From the NCBI RefSeq assembly GCF_000382445.1, contig NZ_KB905472.1, forward strand, positions 319,387-383,386: a stretch of DNA of 64,000 bases, in the 5' to 3' direction. Within the stretch, counting starts at the first letter, position 1, and the number at the start of each line of letters is the position of its first letter. Position numbers and translations under genes: made by a program. Under the pieces are notes generated by a model, which ran no database searches, was not told the DNA's origin, and worked only from the letters and a program-made list of their open reading frames with translations. Below are positions 53,246-61,634 of the stretch, in pieces. Source of the stretch: Phocaeicola massiliensis B84634 = Timone 84634 = DSM 17679 = JCM 13223. GTDB taxonomy: Bacteria > Bacteroidota > Bacteroidia > Bacteroidales > Bacteroidaceae.

Positions 53246-56200
53246 TCACATGGTTATTTTAAAGCGGTTCGCCTCCCAGCGTTTCATGATTTCCAGCAGC
53301 GGCTCCAGCATCTTGCAGTACGCCGTGTTGGCGGCTATCTCGGCAAAGACTGCACTGTCCGCCTCGCGTCCCTTCTTCAGCTCCTCCAGCAGGATGCCGA
53401 AGGATATCATCTTGTCCAGCATGTTGTTTCCGATACCCACCAGCTCGTTGCCGGTCTCTTCGGTAATGTTGCTTATGGCACCGCTTCTTCCAGCCTGAGA
53501 ACTTGAAGAAGAAGGAGCAGACCAACCGAAATCTTTCATTATCCGTTCGCGTTCTTCCATCATGTCCTTCACTATGCGGTCATACGTTTCACGCAACGCA
53601 TCCGCTTCCTTATCGTTCAGTTCCTTGTCACTTTCAGCCATATCCGCCCATGAAGCATACAAACTCTCTATGTCTTTTTTATATTTTCCCGCCACTAATG
53701 CGGAGAAGATGGCATTCTGCAAATATTTCTCGAAGTTCCTGGCAAAGTCCTCCGAAGTGGCGTCCAAGTCGGACAGGGTGGAAACAAAGCTGTCATAAAA
53801 ACTGTCGAAATCCATTTTTGTAAGTGCCTCCTTGCGTGATTCCTGCACTTCCTGCCAGGCTTCTTCGCTCTCAATGATTTGATTCAGATATTCTTGCGTG
53901 TCCTGATGGAGTTCTCCCCAAAAGACGGAGGCTTCATCGCGCAGTTTCACCAGTTGTTCATAGGTCAGGTCGAACAGTCCCGTCATGCGTCCGTCCGAAA
54001 TCTTGGTGAAATCGCTTCCCAGTGCCTTGCGTGCCTGCTCCCAAGCGGAAGACGAAATGTTTTTCCGCTGTTTTGTCCCTTCGGATGCGGAGGAACCGAT
54101 GCCAAATACTCCTTTGCTTGCACCTGAATTTAGATATGCCTTACCCATTTCGCGCGCATAGTCCTGTTGTTTCCTCAACAGTTCACGCGCCTTTTCGTAA
54201 GAGTTGTCCGCATTGGCGAAATCATCCGCCTCCATGGAAGCAACCAGTTCCTTTTGTTTGCTGATGACTTGGTCCAGCACATCCATGTAGCTTTCGTATT
54301 TTTCTTTTGCCTCTTCATACCGCTTGCGTGACTTCTCACCGCCAAAGTCGGCACCAAACAAACTTCCGAACGTCTTGATCACACCGCCTGCCGAGCCTAA
54401 CGCTCCCGCTATCATTCCGGCTATGTCACCGTTTTGCGCCGCGCTCACCACGTTGTTGATGCCTTCGCTCATGGCGCCGAACCCTTCCACCATGCCGCGG
54501 ATATCTTCCCCCACTTCAACACCCAGCATGTCGAAAGTGGAAATGATGGAATTGGCGGCATCGGATATCCGGCTTATTTCGGACGATACGCCACTCATGG
54601 ACTTGACCAGTCCCGACAAGGCTTCCTTGCGCTTTTTCTGTGCGGCGGTCAGCTTGTCTTCCGCTTCCTTTTGCGTGAGCAGGCGGCGGGTCACTTCTCC
54701 TGTCTCCTCGTCGTATTCTTCGATGATGAGCGAACCGAACTTCTGCACTTGGTTCAGCTCCGTCTGTGCCTTTTCCACTTCCGCCTGTGCGGTGCGGTAA
54801 TCGGCCAGGTCCTTTTTCAGCTCCCGGAAAGGTTGTCGGCCTTTTATTTCAAAGTCGATATCCTTGAAGGCGTCCTGAAGGTTCTTTAAATCATCGGGCT
54901 TTAAATCCTTGGCGGAATTATTGATGAACTCCTTCAGCTTGTCGCGAAGAACAGCCAGTGCCTCCGTGCCCTGTGCGTCAAGGTCGCCGAAGATGCCGGC
55001 GAAGTCGATGCTGTTCTTGAACTCCTTCATGTTCAACTCGCGCAGGTCGGCCTCCAGTTCCTTTCCCAGCGATGCACGTTCACCTTCCGTCAGTCCTTCC
55101 TGCATCATCTTCAGGTTGTATTCGCGGGTAACCGCCAGACGTTTCTGTTGGTAGGTGCCGTATTCCTTGTTATAGTCTATCCATGACTGTATGTTCTTGT
55201 CCTGCCATTCCTTCTCGATGTCGTAATATTCCTTGATGTATTTCTCCGTAGCCAAGAGCCGGTTCAGCCGGGCGGTGTCCTTCACGCCCTGTTCCTCTTC
55301 GGGGGTGATCTTCACACCCTTCTTCTTCCGGGCCTCCTGCATCTTCTGCAGGGTCTCGCGTTCCGTCCGGTCTATGCCGGCTATTTCCTCGTCCAGTTCC
55401 CGGCGGGCGATGGCTTTCCGTTTCTTGTACCCCTCCGTCATGACGGCGATGCGTGCCGCCTCCAGTTTCTGCTGGGCGCGGATGCGTGCGTCCGCCAGTT
55501 CCTGCCGGTAGTCCAGGGCGGATTTGCCGGTATTCCGTTCCGGGTCCGGGTCTTCGGTCACCTTCTTCCGGATGCCGGCCTTTTTCAAGTCCTCGTCCGC
55601 CCGGCGGTTCAGCTCGCGGCTCTTGTCGTAATAGGAATTGTAGTTGGCCAGCCATACCGCCGCTTCCTCTTTGTATCCCTGTATCCTCTTTTCCTTCTGC
55701 TTTTCGAAGTCTTCCATCATGGTGTCCGCATCGTATGTGCCTATACCGGCCAGGATGACATCGCCCAATGACATTTCGCGCTGCGCTTCTTCCGCGCCTC
55801 GGCTTTCCGCCTGCAGGTATTTCTTGTACGCATCCTTGGCCAGTTCGTCGGCGGCTCCTGCCTGCGCCCGTTTTTTCAGTGCCGCTATAAAAGCGTCCGT
55901 GTTGCCTATCAGCAGGTTCTCCGCTTCGCGGACGGAATCGACAGAGACGCCCAGTCTCTCGAACTCGCCTTTTGAGGCGCGGATGAACTTCTGTTGTTTG
56001 TCGGCGTCCGTGCCAAGCTCCTTCCATTTGTCCTTCAGCTTTTGATAGGCAAGCACCTGCCCGGCTACAGTGCCCGTGCTCTCACGGTACCCCTCATTCA
56101 ACTTCTTCTGCGCCTCTGCCATGGACAGGGCTTCTTCCTTGGCGCCGAGCATCTTTTTGACCCACGCCGTTATCTCTTTCCCGTGGGCGATAAACAGGGT

Positions 56201-56770
56201 GATGCCTACAATGAGTGCCGTCTGTGGGGAGAGCAACGCTTTGCCCAGCTGCTTCCATACCGGCACCGCCTTCTGTCCGGAGGCGCGGAGCAGCTCGTTC
56301 TCCTTGCGGACATTGGCGATAGCCTCTGTCAGCATGGGCAGGTTGTTGCTGATGGCCAGGATGAACATCTGCGGACTCAGTGCCAGCGATGGCAGCTCGT
56401 GTGCCACCTGCGTGAACTGCAATTTCAGGTTGGCAGCGGTTCTGCCTGCCTTGTCCATGCCGGCGGTCGCCTTATCGTCCACCACCAGTGTCTCGTGTCC
56501 TGCCTTCTTCTGCTTCTCCAGTTCCGCCAGTTCCTCCTTCAGTCCCTTCACCATGCCTGTCATGGCCTGTATGTCCGCCATTTGTTTCGGGGACACCACG
56601 CCCTGTTCCGCGGCCAGCTTCGCCTTTGCCTGCATCTCCGCCAGTTCCTTCTCCAGCAGCGCGATGACCGACAGGGTGTTCTGTTTCACCCCGTCGATGT
56701 TCTTCGCCACCGAGCGGAGTCCCGCACGGGTCAGGTCTTTCATGAATATTTCCAGTTTGATAGGTTCCAT
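53246..56770 (-). CDS. Phage tail tape measure protein
   Basis: A 1174-residue protein that sets tail length and helps DNA passage. It is very rich in Ala, Glu, Lys and Leu with long coiled coils (ELADARIRAQQKLEAARIAV; EEAKEKYESYMDVLDQVISK), and has hydrophobic segments (TALIVGITLFIAHGK near 185 and GDIAGMIAGALGSAGGVIKT near 790), as expected for tape measures. The length predicts a long flexible, siphovirus-type tail. It follows the chaperone pair by 6 nt. Confidence 0.9.
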   Translation of the reverse strand: MEPIKLEIFMKDLTRAGLRSVAKNIDGVKQNTLSVIALLEKELAEMQAKAKLAAEQGVVSPKQMADIQAMTGMVKGLKEELAELEKQKKAGHETLVVDDKATAGMDKAGRTAANLKLQFTQVAHELPSLALSPQMFILAISNNLPMLTEAIANVRKENELLRASGQKAVPVWKQLGKALLSPQTALIVGITLFIAHGKEITAWVKKMLGAKEEALSMAEAQKKLNEGYRESTGTVAGQVLAYQKLKDKWKELGTDADKQQKFIRASKGEFERLGVSVDSVREAENLLIGNTDAFIAALKKRAQAGAADELAKDAYKKYLQAESRGAEEAQREMSLGDVILAGIGTYDADTMMEDFEKQKEKRIQGYKEEAAVWLANYNSYYDKSRELNRRADEDLKKAGIRKKVTEDPDPERNTGKSALDYRQELADARIRAQQKLEAARIAVMTEGYKKRKAIARRELDEEIAGIDRTERETLQKMQEARKKKGVKITPEEEQGVKDTARLNRLLATEKYIKEYYDIEKEWQDKNIQSWIDYNKEYGTYQQKRLAVTREYNLKMMQEGLTEGERASLGKELEADLRELNMKEFKNSIDFAGIFGDLDAQGTEALAVLRDKLKEFINNSAKDLKPDDLKNLQDAFKDIDFEIKGRQPFRELKKDLADYRTAQAEVEKAQTELNQVQKFGSLIIEEYDEETGEVTRRLLTQKEAEDKLTAAQKKRKEALSGLVKSMSGVSSEISRISDAANSIISTFDMLGVEVGEDIRGMVEGFGAMSEGINNVVSAAQNGDIAGMIAGALGSAGGVIKTFGSLFGADFGGEKSRKRYEEAKEKYESYMDVLDQVISKQKELVASMEADDFANADNSYEKARELLRKQQDYAREMGKAYLNSGASKGVFGIGSSASEGTKQRKNISSSAWEQARKALGSDFTKISDGRMTGLFDLTYEQLVKLRDEASVFWGELHQDTQEYLNQIIESEEAWQEVQESRKEALTKMDFDSFYDSFVSTLSDLDATSEDFARNFEKYLQNAIFSALVAGKYKKDIESLYASWADMAESDKELNDKEADALRETYDRIVKDMMEERERIMKDFGWSAPSSSSSQAGRSGAISNITEETGNELVGIGNNMLDKMISFGILLEELKKGREADSAVFAEIAANTAYCKMLEPLLEIMKRWEANRFKITM

Positions 56771-56776
56771 ATACTT

Positions 56777-57079
56777 CTACTTGGCTGCGTAATGAGTGAA
56801 AAAATCCAGCGGACTGACTCCTTTTCCGGGAGCGGACTCCGGCGGACGGTTGGTTTGGCGGAGCTTGTCCATCTCCTCGAAGTGGCGCACGATCTCGTCG
56901 GGCGTCATCTTCTTCTTCTCTACATAGCGGGGTATGTCCATCTGTATCATCATCAGCGTGATGTAGTCCAATTTCAGGATGTAGTCCACGCTCCATCCCG
57001 TGGCGCGTGCCACTTCCCCGATGATTCCGAACAGGCTATGAGGCGGTTCGTAATGCCCTGACTCCTGTTTCCTTTTCAT
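56777..57079 (-). CDS. Tail assembly chaperone-like downstream frame
   Basis: A 100-residue protein (MKRKQESGHYEPPHSLFGII start) whose ATG overlaps the previous stop as ATGA. Its place directly before the tape measure is that of the GT half of tail assembly chaperones. The reading frame stays open upstream to 57223, so it could also be made as a frameshift fusion with the preceding ORF. No recognised domain; helical and charged (MTPDEIVRHFEEMDKLRQ). Confidence 0.65.
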   Translation of the reverse strand: MKRKQESGHYEPPHSLFGIIGEVARATGWSVDYILKLDYITLMMIQMDIPRYVEKKKMTPDEIVRHFEEMDKLRQTNRPPESAPGKGVSPLDFFTHYAAK

Positions 57080-57528
57080 TGGCCCATCGTCAGCGGCGCC
57101 ATCTGGTTGACGGCCTCCGCCGATGCGGTAATGTTGCCGAAAGCCCCCAGCGTGAGCGGGGAGAGTATCCGCATCCATGCCTCCTGCAGGGCCACCGGGT
57201 GCATGTACCGCCTGAGCAGCCATGCCACGATGCGGTTCTTCACCCCCGGGGGCGGCCAGCGGCGGGCGATGCCGAATGCCACCATGCGGCTCACCTCCCT
57301 GCCGTGTATCACCATGAAGCGGGCTTTCTGCTCGAACGTGTAGCCGTTCAGCTCCTCGGCGGTGACACCCATCTTCAGATACATGCGCGAGATGCGCAGC
57401 AGGTCTTCCGTGCTGGGTATCCTCATCGTGATGCGGACGGTGCCCAGCAGGGTCTGCAACGGCAGGCTGATGCCTCCTCCCAGCAGGGCGGTGGCACCCA
57501 GCAGTTCAGTTTCCTTGGGACTCATCAT
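57076..57528 (-). CDS. Tail assembly chaperone-like upstream frame
   Basis: A 150-residue protein between tail tube and tape measure genes, the position of the G half of the tail chaperone pair. Helical, with no known motif (LLRISRMYLKMGVTAEELNG; NRIVAWLLRRYMHPVALQEA). It begins 7 nt after the tail tube stop. Such proteins bind the tape measure during tail assembly. Confidence 0.65.
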   Translation of the reverse strand: MMSPKETELLGATALLGGGISLPLQTLLGTVRITMRIPSTEDLLRISRMYLKMGVTAEELNGYTFEQKARFMVIHGREVSRMVAFGIARRWPPPGVKNRIVAWLLRRYMHPVALQEAWMRILSPLTLGAFGNITASAEAVNQMAPLTMGQ

Positions 57529-57535
57529 GCCTCAA

Positions 57536-58045
57536 TCATGCTTCCGCCCCCGCGTCCGGAGCGGCATCGGCGGGTGGAACAATCTTGTACCGTTCGCCAC
57601 CGGTGGCGGGCTTCATCATGTCCACACGGAATCCGAATGCCAGCACGTTGCTCATGTTCAGTCCGTTCTGCAGTCCGTTCTTGGACACGCGGGCGTTGGG
57701 AATAGTGAACGTGTGTCCCGAATGCGTCTTGATATCCATGGGTCCTGTGCCCATCATGACAGCGGGCGGTGTCCACGAGTCATCCGCCGCGCCTTTGGTG
57801 CCGCCGATGACGTCAACGAGGTTCTCGGCCTTCAGCTGTATCAGGTTGAAGGTAAAGGCGTCGCTGCCGGGATTGGTCATGATACTGTCCACCGGGCCGT
57901 CCTGCACCTGTGCCGCATGCACGTCCATGAAGGAGGGCGCGTTGCCAGCAGGCTGCATGCCCTGTTCGTCTATGTAGCCTATCACTTTTTCTTTGAATTT
58001 CACCTCGGCCACGCCGTAGATGATTCCGTTGCTTTTGTCTGCCAT
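57536..58045 (-). CDS. Phage major tail tube protein
   Basis: A 169-residue beta-rich protein (MADKSNGIIYGVAEVKFKEK), located between lysis genes and tail chaperones. The sequence has strand-rich repeats such as IGYIDEQGMQPAGNAPSF and FTFNLIQLKAENLVDVIGG as in tail tube subunits. The ATG at 58045 is preferred over an upstream one at 58159 that would run through the previous gene. The identification relies mainly on context, since no unique motif is present. Confidence 0.65.
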   Translation of the reverse strand: MADKSNGIIYGVAEVKFKEKVIGYIDEQGMQPAGNAPSFMDVHAAQVQDGPVDSIMTNPGSDAFTFNLIQLKAENLVDVIGGTKGAADDSWTPPAVMMGTGPMDIKTHSGHTFTIPNARVSKNGLQNGLNMSNVLAFGFRVDMMKPATGGERYKIVPPADAAPDAGAEA

Positions 58046-58062
58046 ATTCTTTGAGTTTAAAA

Positions 58063-58620
58063 TTAGAAATAGAGTTTTAAACGCCGCTTGAGGACTGTCA
58101 GAACAAGTCCCAAACAGCACACGCCCACCGCTATCCGTCCGGTGTGTATCCAGAACCATTGCCAGCCTGTAGGCTCATGCACGACCACTTCCGGAGGCTT
58201 GATATCCTGTTCCTGCAACTCGTTGCGGATGCGGATGATTTCCTCTTCCAGCTGCCGGCAGCGGCGCTGTATGCTGTCGCAGGCCGATTCCACCACGAGG
58301 TTGTTGTCTTCGTCACGCCCCACCTGCACCGAGGCCTGTCCGCTGCGTGCCGTGTAGCGTGCCCCTTCCGGGAGGCGGAGCACACTGTCCATCGGCACTT
58401 TCAGACTGACCCGGCTTTCGGGAATTGCCTCTTGCCACGTGAGTGTTCTTCTTACGCTTTGCAGGCTGTCGCACCGGACGGATGTCCGTTCCGTGGTCAG
58501 GTTCTTCTGCCCCCTGCAGCTCGCCGCGCATAGGGCAGTCGCGATAATGAGGGCAGGCAACAGCCTTCTGAATGGTGCGGTTAAGGTCGCGCACCGCCTT
58601 GTATAACTTGATGTTCTCAT
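58063..58620 (-). CDS. Spanin-like lipoprotein with C-terminal membrane span
   Basis: A 185-residue protein with an N-terminal lipoprotein signal (LLPALIIATALCAASC, with Cys at about 35) and a coiled part (ESACDSIQRRCRQLEEEIIR), ending in a hydrophobic span (AVGVCCLGLVLTVL). It overlaps the 3' half of the preceding holin-like gene by 308 nt in another frame, which resembles embedded Rz/Rz1 spanin genes that disrupt the outer membrane at lysis. The start is uncertain; ATG at 58620 or one at 58674. Confidence 0.6.
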   Translation of the reverse strand: MRTSSYTRRCATLTAPFRRLLPALIIATALCAASCRGQKNLTTERTSVRCDSLQSVRRTLTWQEAIPESRVSLKVPMDSVLRLPEGARYTARSGQASVQVGRDEDNNLVVESACDSIQRRCRQLEEEIIRIRNELQEQDIKPPEVVVHEPTGWQWFWIHTGRIAVGVCCLGLVLTVLKRRLKLYF

Positions 58621-58798
58621 TCTGTAAGTCCAGTAAGGTGTCCGAAAGGTTGTCGTACATCTGTTTGTAGGCATCGTTGCGCTCTTTGGATGCCGCCGCC
58701 TTCCGGTTGTCCTTGGTTTTTATCCACACCAGCAGAGCGGTTACGCATCCGGGCGTGAACAGGAAATTCAGGACTTGTAAAATTCCGTCTGCTGTCAT
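58313..58798 (-). CDS. Holin- or i-spanin-like phage membrane protein
   Basis: A 161-residue ORF with one N-terminal membrane span (GILQVLNFLFTPGCVTALLVWI), a coiled coil (NDAYKQMYDNLSDTLLDLQN) and a cysteine pair in ACPHYRDCPMRGEL. Beyond about residue 100 the composition turns Gly, Arg and Pro rich and overlaps the spanin-like gene in another frame, so the functional protein may be the first 100 residues plus an overprinted tail. It follows the lysozyme-like gene by 21 nt. Role in lysis is inferred from position. Confidence 0.6.
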   Translation of the reverse strand: MTADGILQVLNFLFTPGCVTALLVWIKTKDNRKAAASKERNDAYKQMYDNLSDTLLDLQNENIKLYKAVRDLNRTIQKAVACPHYRDCPMRGELQGAEEPDHGTDIRPVRQPAKRKKNTHVARGNSRKPGQSESADGQCAPPPGRGTLHGTQRTGLGAGGA

Positions 58799-58819
58799 GG
58801 TCTGTTCTTTTTTTCTTGT

Positions 58820-59221
58820 TTACAATAGGTCCCAGCCCGCTTCCACTTCTTTCCTGTCGGCGGGCACTCCGTTTTCTACCTTGCTGATGGCTGCCGCCAT
58901 GGCGGTCAGGGTGGCCTTGTCGTCCACGTCGGGGACATAGACCGAAGGCACCTGCATGTCGCGGCACACGCTGCGTATGTAGGCTCCGGTGTTGTTCTCG
59001 CACTCGGGCGCCCAGCGGGTGATGAAGTCCGCCACCGTGTGGCACTTGTGCTTGCGGCGGTAGTTCTGGAGGGTGCGCATCAGAGCACGGTAGCCCCATC
59101 TCATTTCGGTGAACTGGAAAAATTCCTTGTCCGCCTGCACCGGGCGCAGCCCCTGCCACTTGTCTTTCGACAGGCGCAGGTTGCCCGGGTTACAGTTTCT
59201 CAGTCCTCTGCTCTGTGCCAT
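58820..59221 (-). CDS. Phage lysozyme-like / structural P5-type protein
   Basis: A 133-residue protein beginning MAQSRGLRNCNPGNLRLSKD; the RNCNPGN sequence is the hallmark of a family of phage muramidase-like or structural proteins annotated as P5-like. Other parts (FTEMRWGYRALMRTLQNY, YVPDVDDKATLTAMAAAISK) fit a helical lysozyme fold. It lies 4 nt after the capsid stop and just before the lysis pair, so a role in host wall degradation is plausible. Confidence 0.75.
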   Translation of the reverse strand: MAQSRGLRNCNPGNLRLSKDKWQGLRPVQADKEFFQFTEMRWGYRALMRTLQNYRRKHKCHTVADFITRWAPECENNTGAYIRSVCRDMQVPSVYVPDVDDKATLTAMAAAISKVENGVPADRKEVEAGWDLL

Positions 59222-59225
59222 GGCG

Positions 59226-60185
59226 TCATCCCTCTCCGGCTGTCGCCTTCTTGAACACAGGTACCGCGCGCTTGTCCAGTACCACAAATTCCTCACCGAA
59301 AGCGATGTTGGTATCCGCCTTCATCAGCATTTTGAAAAAATAGAGTTCGGAGGCGGGTGCCAGCTTGTCTATCTGGATCACGTCTTCGTCGTCGCTCAGG
59401 TTCACGGCGGCAAACAGGTTGGACGAGGATGCGTTCGGCGAACAGAGGGTGGCCACAATCAGGTCATCGGGCCATGCGGCGAGCGTCTCGATGGGGATAC
59501 CCTTGTAGCGCATGGCGTTCACATCCGTCTCGCTGGTGTTCTTCGCCTCACGTGCGGTCAGCTCGTCATCATACTTGTCAAAGTCATTGATGGACATGAT
59601 GATGCGCAATGCGGGGTTGTTGCGGATGGCGACAGGGATGGCCTTGCGCAACGCTTTCAGCCTGCCCAGCATGGTGGTCTCGGCGCTTTCCGCGATAATG
59701 ATGTCCGTATCCTTGGCCGCCTGCGTCAGAATACCGTTCATCAGCTTCGTGGCGTCATCGCCATATTCACCGTTCACGTACAGGTCGCCCAGCTCGAAAG
59801 TCACCTGTTTGGACAGTTCCTCCAGCAGCTTGTTCTGCACTTCGGCCGGCAGTTCGCGGAACACCATCTGCCCTTTGGGTTGGAACGGACGCCATACCGC
59901 TTCGAAAGCGATGGGGTCGAACACGGTGAAAGCCATCATGTCGTGCGGTTCCAGTTGTTTCTCGCTGTAGTCAAAATCCCCTTTGCTGTTGGCCAGCTGC
60001 GGGTTCTTGTTGCGCTTCTGCAGCATCTTTCCCGATTTGATGCGCGGGATGGATACAGCCTTGTTGATGTTGGGGATGACGCAGAGCAGTCCCTTCTCCA
60101 CGATCTCGTTGCCGGTAGCGGCCAGCGTGAGGAGGGTTTCCAGCACCTCGCCGCTATAATTGGTGTTTTTTACATTCAGAGCCAT
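59226..60185 (-). CDS. HK97-fold major capsid protein
   Basis: A 319-residue protein. It follows a ClpP-like protease with a scaffold-like tail and has the alternation of helices and strands of HK97-fold capsids, for example FELGDLYVNGEYGDDATKLM and LRIIMSINDFDKYDDELTAR, with an oligomer-facing N-terminal arm (KAVSIPRIKSGKMLQKRNK). Length is in the usual range. The call is supported by position, size and expected abundance rather than a single motif. Confidence 0.75.
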   Translation of the reverse strand: MALNVKNTNYSGEVLETLLTLAATGNEIVEKGLLCVIPNINKAVSIPRIKSGKMLQKRNKNPQLANSKGDFDYSEKQLEPHDMMAFTVFDPIAFEAVWRPFQPKGQMVFRELPAEVQNKLLEELSKQVTFELGDLYVNGEYGDDATKLMNGILTQAAKDTDIIIAESAETTMLGRLKALRKAIPVAIRNNPALRIIMSINDFDKYDDELTAREAKNTSETDVNAMRYKGIPIETLAAWPDDLIVATLCSPNASSSNLFAAVNLSDDEDVIQIDKLAPASELYFFKMLMKADTNIAFGEEFVVLDKRAVPVFKKATAGEG

Positions 60186-60229
60186 TTCTTCTCGGATTAA
60201 AAATTATAAGTTGAAAATTAAAACTAGCG

Positions 60230-60331
60230 TCACATTTTGATGCTTTGGCGCGGGCGGATATAAGCGCCCGTATTCTTGCCGGAGGACACCGTACTGCCGA
60301 TGCGCACTCCTTTCGGGGGTTGTGTCTTCAT
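60230..60331 (-). CDS. 33-residue phage ORF
   Basis: A short ORF encoding MKTQPPKGVRIGSTVSSGKN and a further 13 residues rich in Arg and Lys, 2 nt after the protease stop and 44 nt before the capsid start. Tight spacing and the ATG support translation, though no family is recognised. It could be a decoration or scaffolding peptide, or chance. Confidence 0.4.
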   Translation of the reverse strand: MKTQPPKGVRIGSTVSSGKNTGAYIRPRQSIKM

Positions 60332-60333
60332 GG

Positions 60334-61392
60334 TCAGCGGTGTTGGTAGCGGTTTCGTATCTCCGCCTGTTTTCGTTCCCACGTCGAGTCGGCTTCCGGC
60401 TTCGGGTTGCCCAGTTCGTTTTTCAGCAGGCGTTTCTGTCTCAAAGCCTTCAGTGCCGTCATTCCGTTCTTGAAGTCCGCTTTCAGCAGGTTCTTGTACG
60501 TATCCTTTTGCCCGGCGTCGATGCGTCCGTCCGCCACGGCTTCTTCCACGGCGGTGTCGATGCGTTCCGCCTCCGCCTGTTCCATCTGCGCCTTCAGTGT
60601 GCCGTTCTCTTCTTTCAGTGTACTGTTCTCTGTCTCCAGCAGGTCTGCCTGGTCGGCACGTGCCGCCGTTTCGCCCAGCATGGCCAGGGCCGCCGTTTCG
60701 TCCGCACAGTTGGCGAAGCGTGGAATCTTCTTAAAATCTTCTAATTTCATGTCATTATCTGATTGTGGCTGTTGCCGGAAAGACTCCAGCCGGTTAGTAA
60801 ATATGCGGTAAATGTCATCGGTGGTGCTGCCGTCCGGTACGGACTCCTCTACGTCGTAGATGGCGTCCACCAGCCCCATGGCCAGCGCTTCATCGGCTTT
60901 CAGCCAATGATCCTTGCCGTCAAAGTATTCGGCCTTCACCTCGTCCGGGGTCTTTCCGCAACGGTGGGAGATGATTTCCCCGATGGTGTTCTCCAGGCTC
61001 TCCAACTCGCGTATCATATCCCTCAGGTCATCCTTGTTGCCGTAGCATCCGCCGCTCACGTTGTGCAGCATGATGCGTGCGTAGCGGCTCATCTCCACCC
61101 TCCGTTCGCACAGGGCGATGACCCCCGCTATGCTGGCGGCGATGCCGTCTATGTAGATGGTCACGTTGCTCCGGCACCGGCGGATGGCGTTGAAAATGGC
61201 GATGCCGGGATACACGTCGCCGCCCACCGAGTTGATGCGGATGTTCAGGTTGCGGTAGCTTCCGTCCAGGTATAGCAGTTCGTTCACTACGTCGCGGCTA
61301 GAGATTTTCCCCTCGCCGCCCTCGTCGTTCACCTCGCCGTAAAGCAGCAGGCAGGCGGTGTCTTCGTTCAATATGGATTTGAATACTGTCAT
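60334..61392 (-). CDS. ClpP-like phage head maturation protease with scaffold-like C-terminus
   Basis: A 352-residue protein. The N-terminal 200 residues are a ClpP fold with catalytic Ser87 in DGIAASIAGV, His110 in RIMLHN and Asp161 in the GKDHW region, as in phage prohead proteases. The C-terminal 130 residues are coiled (DLLETENSTLKEENGTLKAQ) and acidic-basic, resembling the scaffold region that is cleaved off. The ATG at 61392 is preferred over 61488, which lies in the GC-rich control region. The next genes are a 33-residue ORF and the capsid. Confidence 0.88.
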   Translation of the reverse strand: MTVFKSILNEDTACLLLYGEVNDEGGEGKISSRDVVNELLYLDGSYRNLNIRINSVGGDVYPGIAIFNAIRRCRSNVTIYIDGIAASIAGVIALCERRVEMSRYARIMLHNVSGGCYGNKDDLRDMIRELESLENTIGEIISHRCGKTPDEVKAEYFDGKDHWLKADEALAMGLVDAIYDVEESVPDGSTTDDIYRIFTNRLESFRQQPQSDNDMKLEDFKKIPRFANCADETAALAMLGETAARADQADLLETENSTLKEENGTLKAQMEQAEAERIDTAVEEAVADGRIDAGQKDTYKNLLKADFKNGMTALKALRQKRLLKNELGNPKPEADSTWERKQAEIRNRYQHR

Positions 61393-61549
61393 GGGTCTGT
61401 CGTTCTTTTCCGGCGAAATTAGGGTGTCCGCCCCGGCCGCGCAAAAAAGTGTGTAACCCTTCCACGCAAGCGCGCAACGGATGTGCACAACCTTGCAAGC
61501 CTTTCACGTTTTTTTCCGTACCCCGCCGATTCTATGAAACTTTGCGCCG

Positions 61550-61623
61550 ACCGTAGGGGCGGGGGGGCCCGTCCGGCAACATACACCGTAGGGGCGGACA
61601 CATGGGTCCACCCGACAACATAA
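61550..61623. repeat. Two tandem copies of a CGTAGGGGCGG motif in the divergent phage control region
   Basis: Units 61550-61584 and 61585-61623 both begin ACCGTAGGGGCGG and end with a CAACATA-type sequence, with a diverged middle. They lie between the divergent protease and terminase operons. The core is the same as at 21163 and 29483, so phage and chromosome share this repeat. The rest of the 242-nt control region holds only an imperfect AAACTTTG box at 61537 on the plus strand. Confidence 0.6.
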
Positions 61624-61634
61624 AGCAGAGAATT

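Noticed and set aside
55994..57061. Long plus-strand ORF (355 residues) opposite the tape measure
   Set aside because: Shadow of GC-rich minus-strand genes: low-complexity Leu/His/Arg composition, no start context, no domain.
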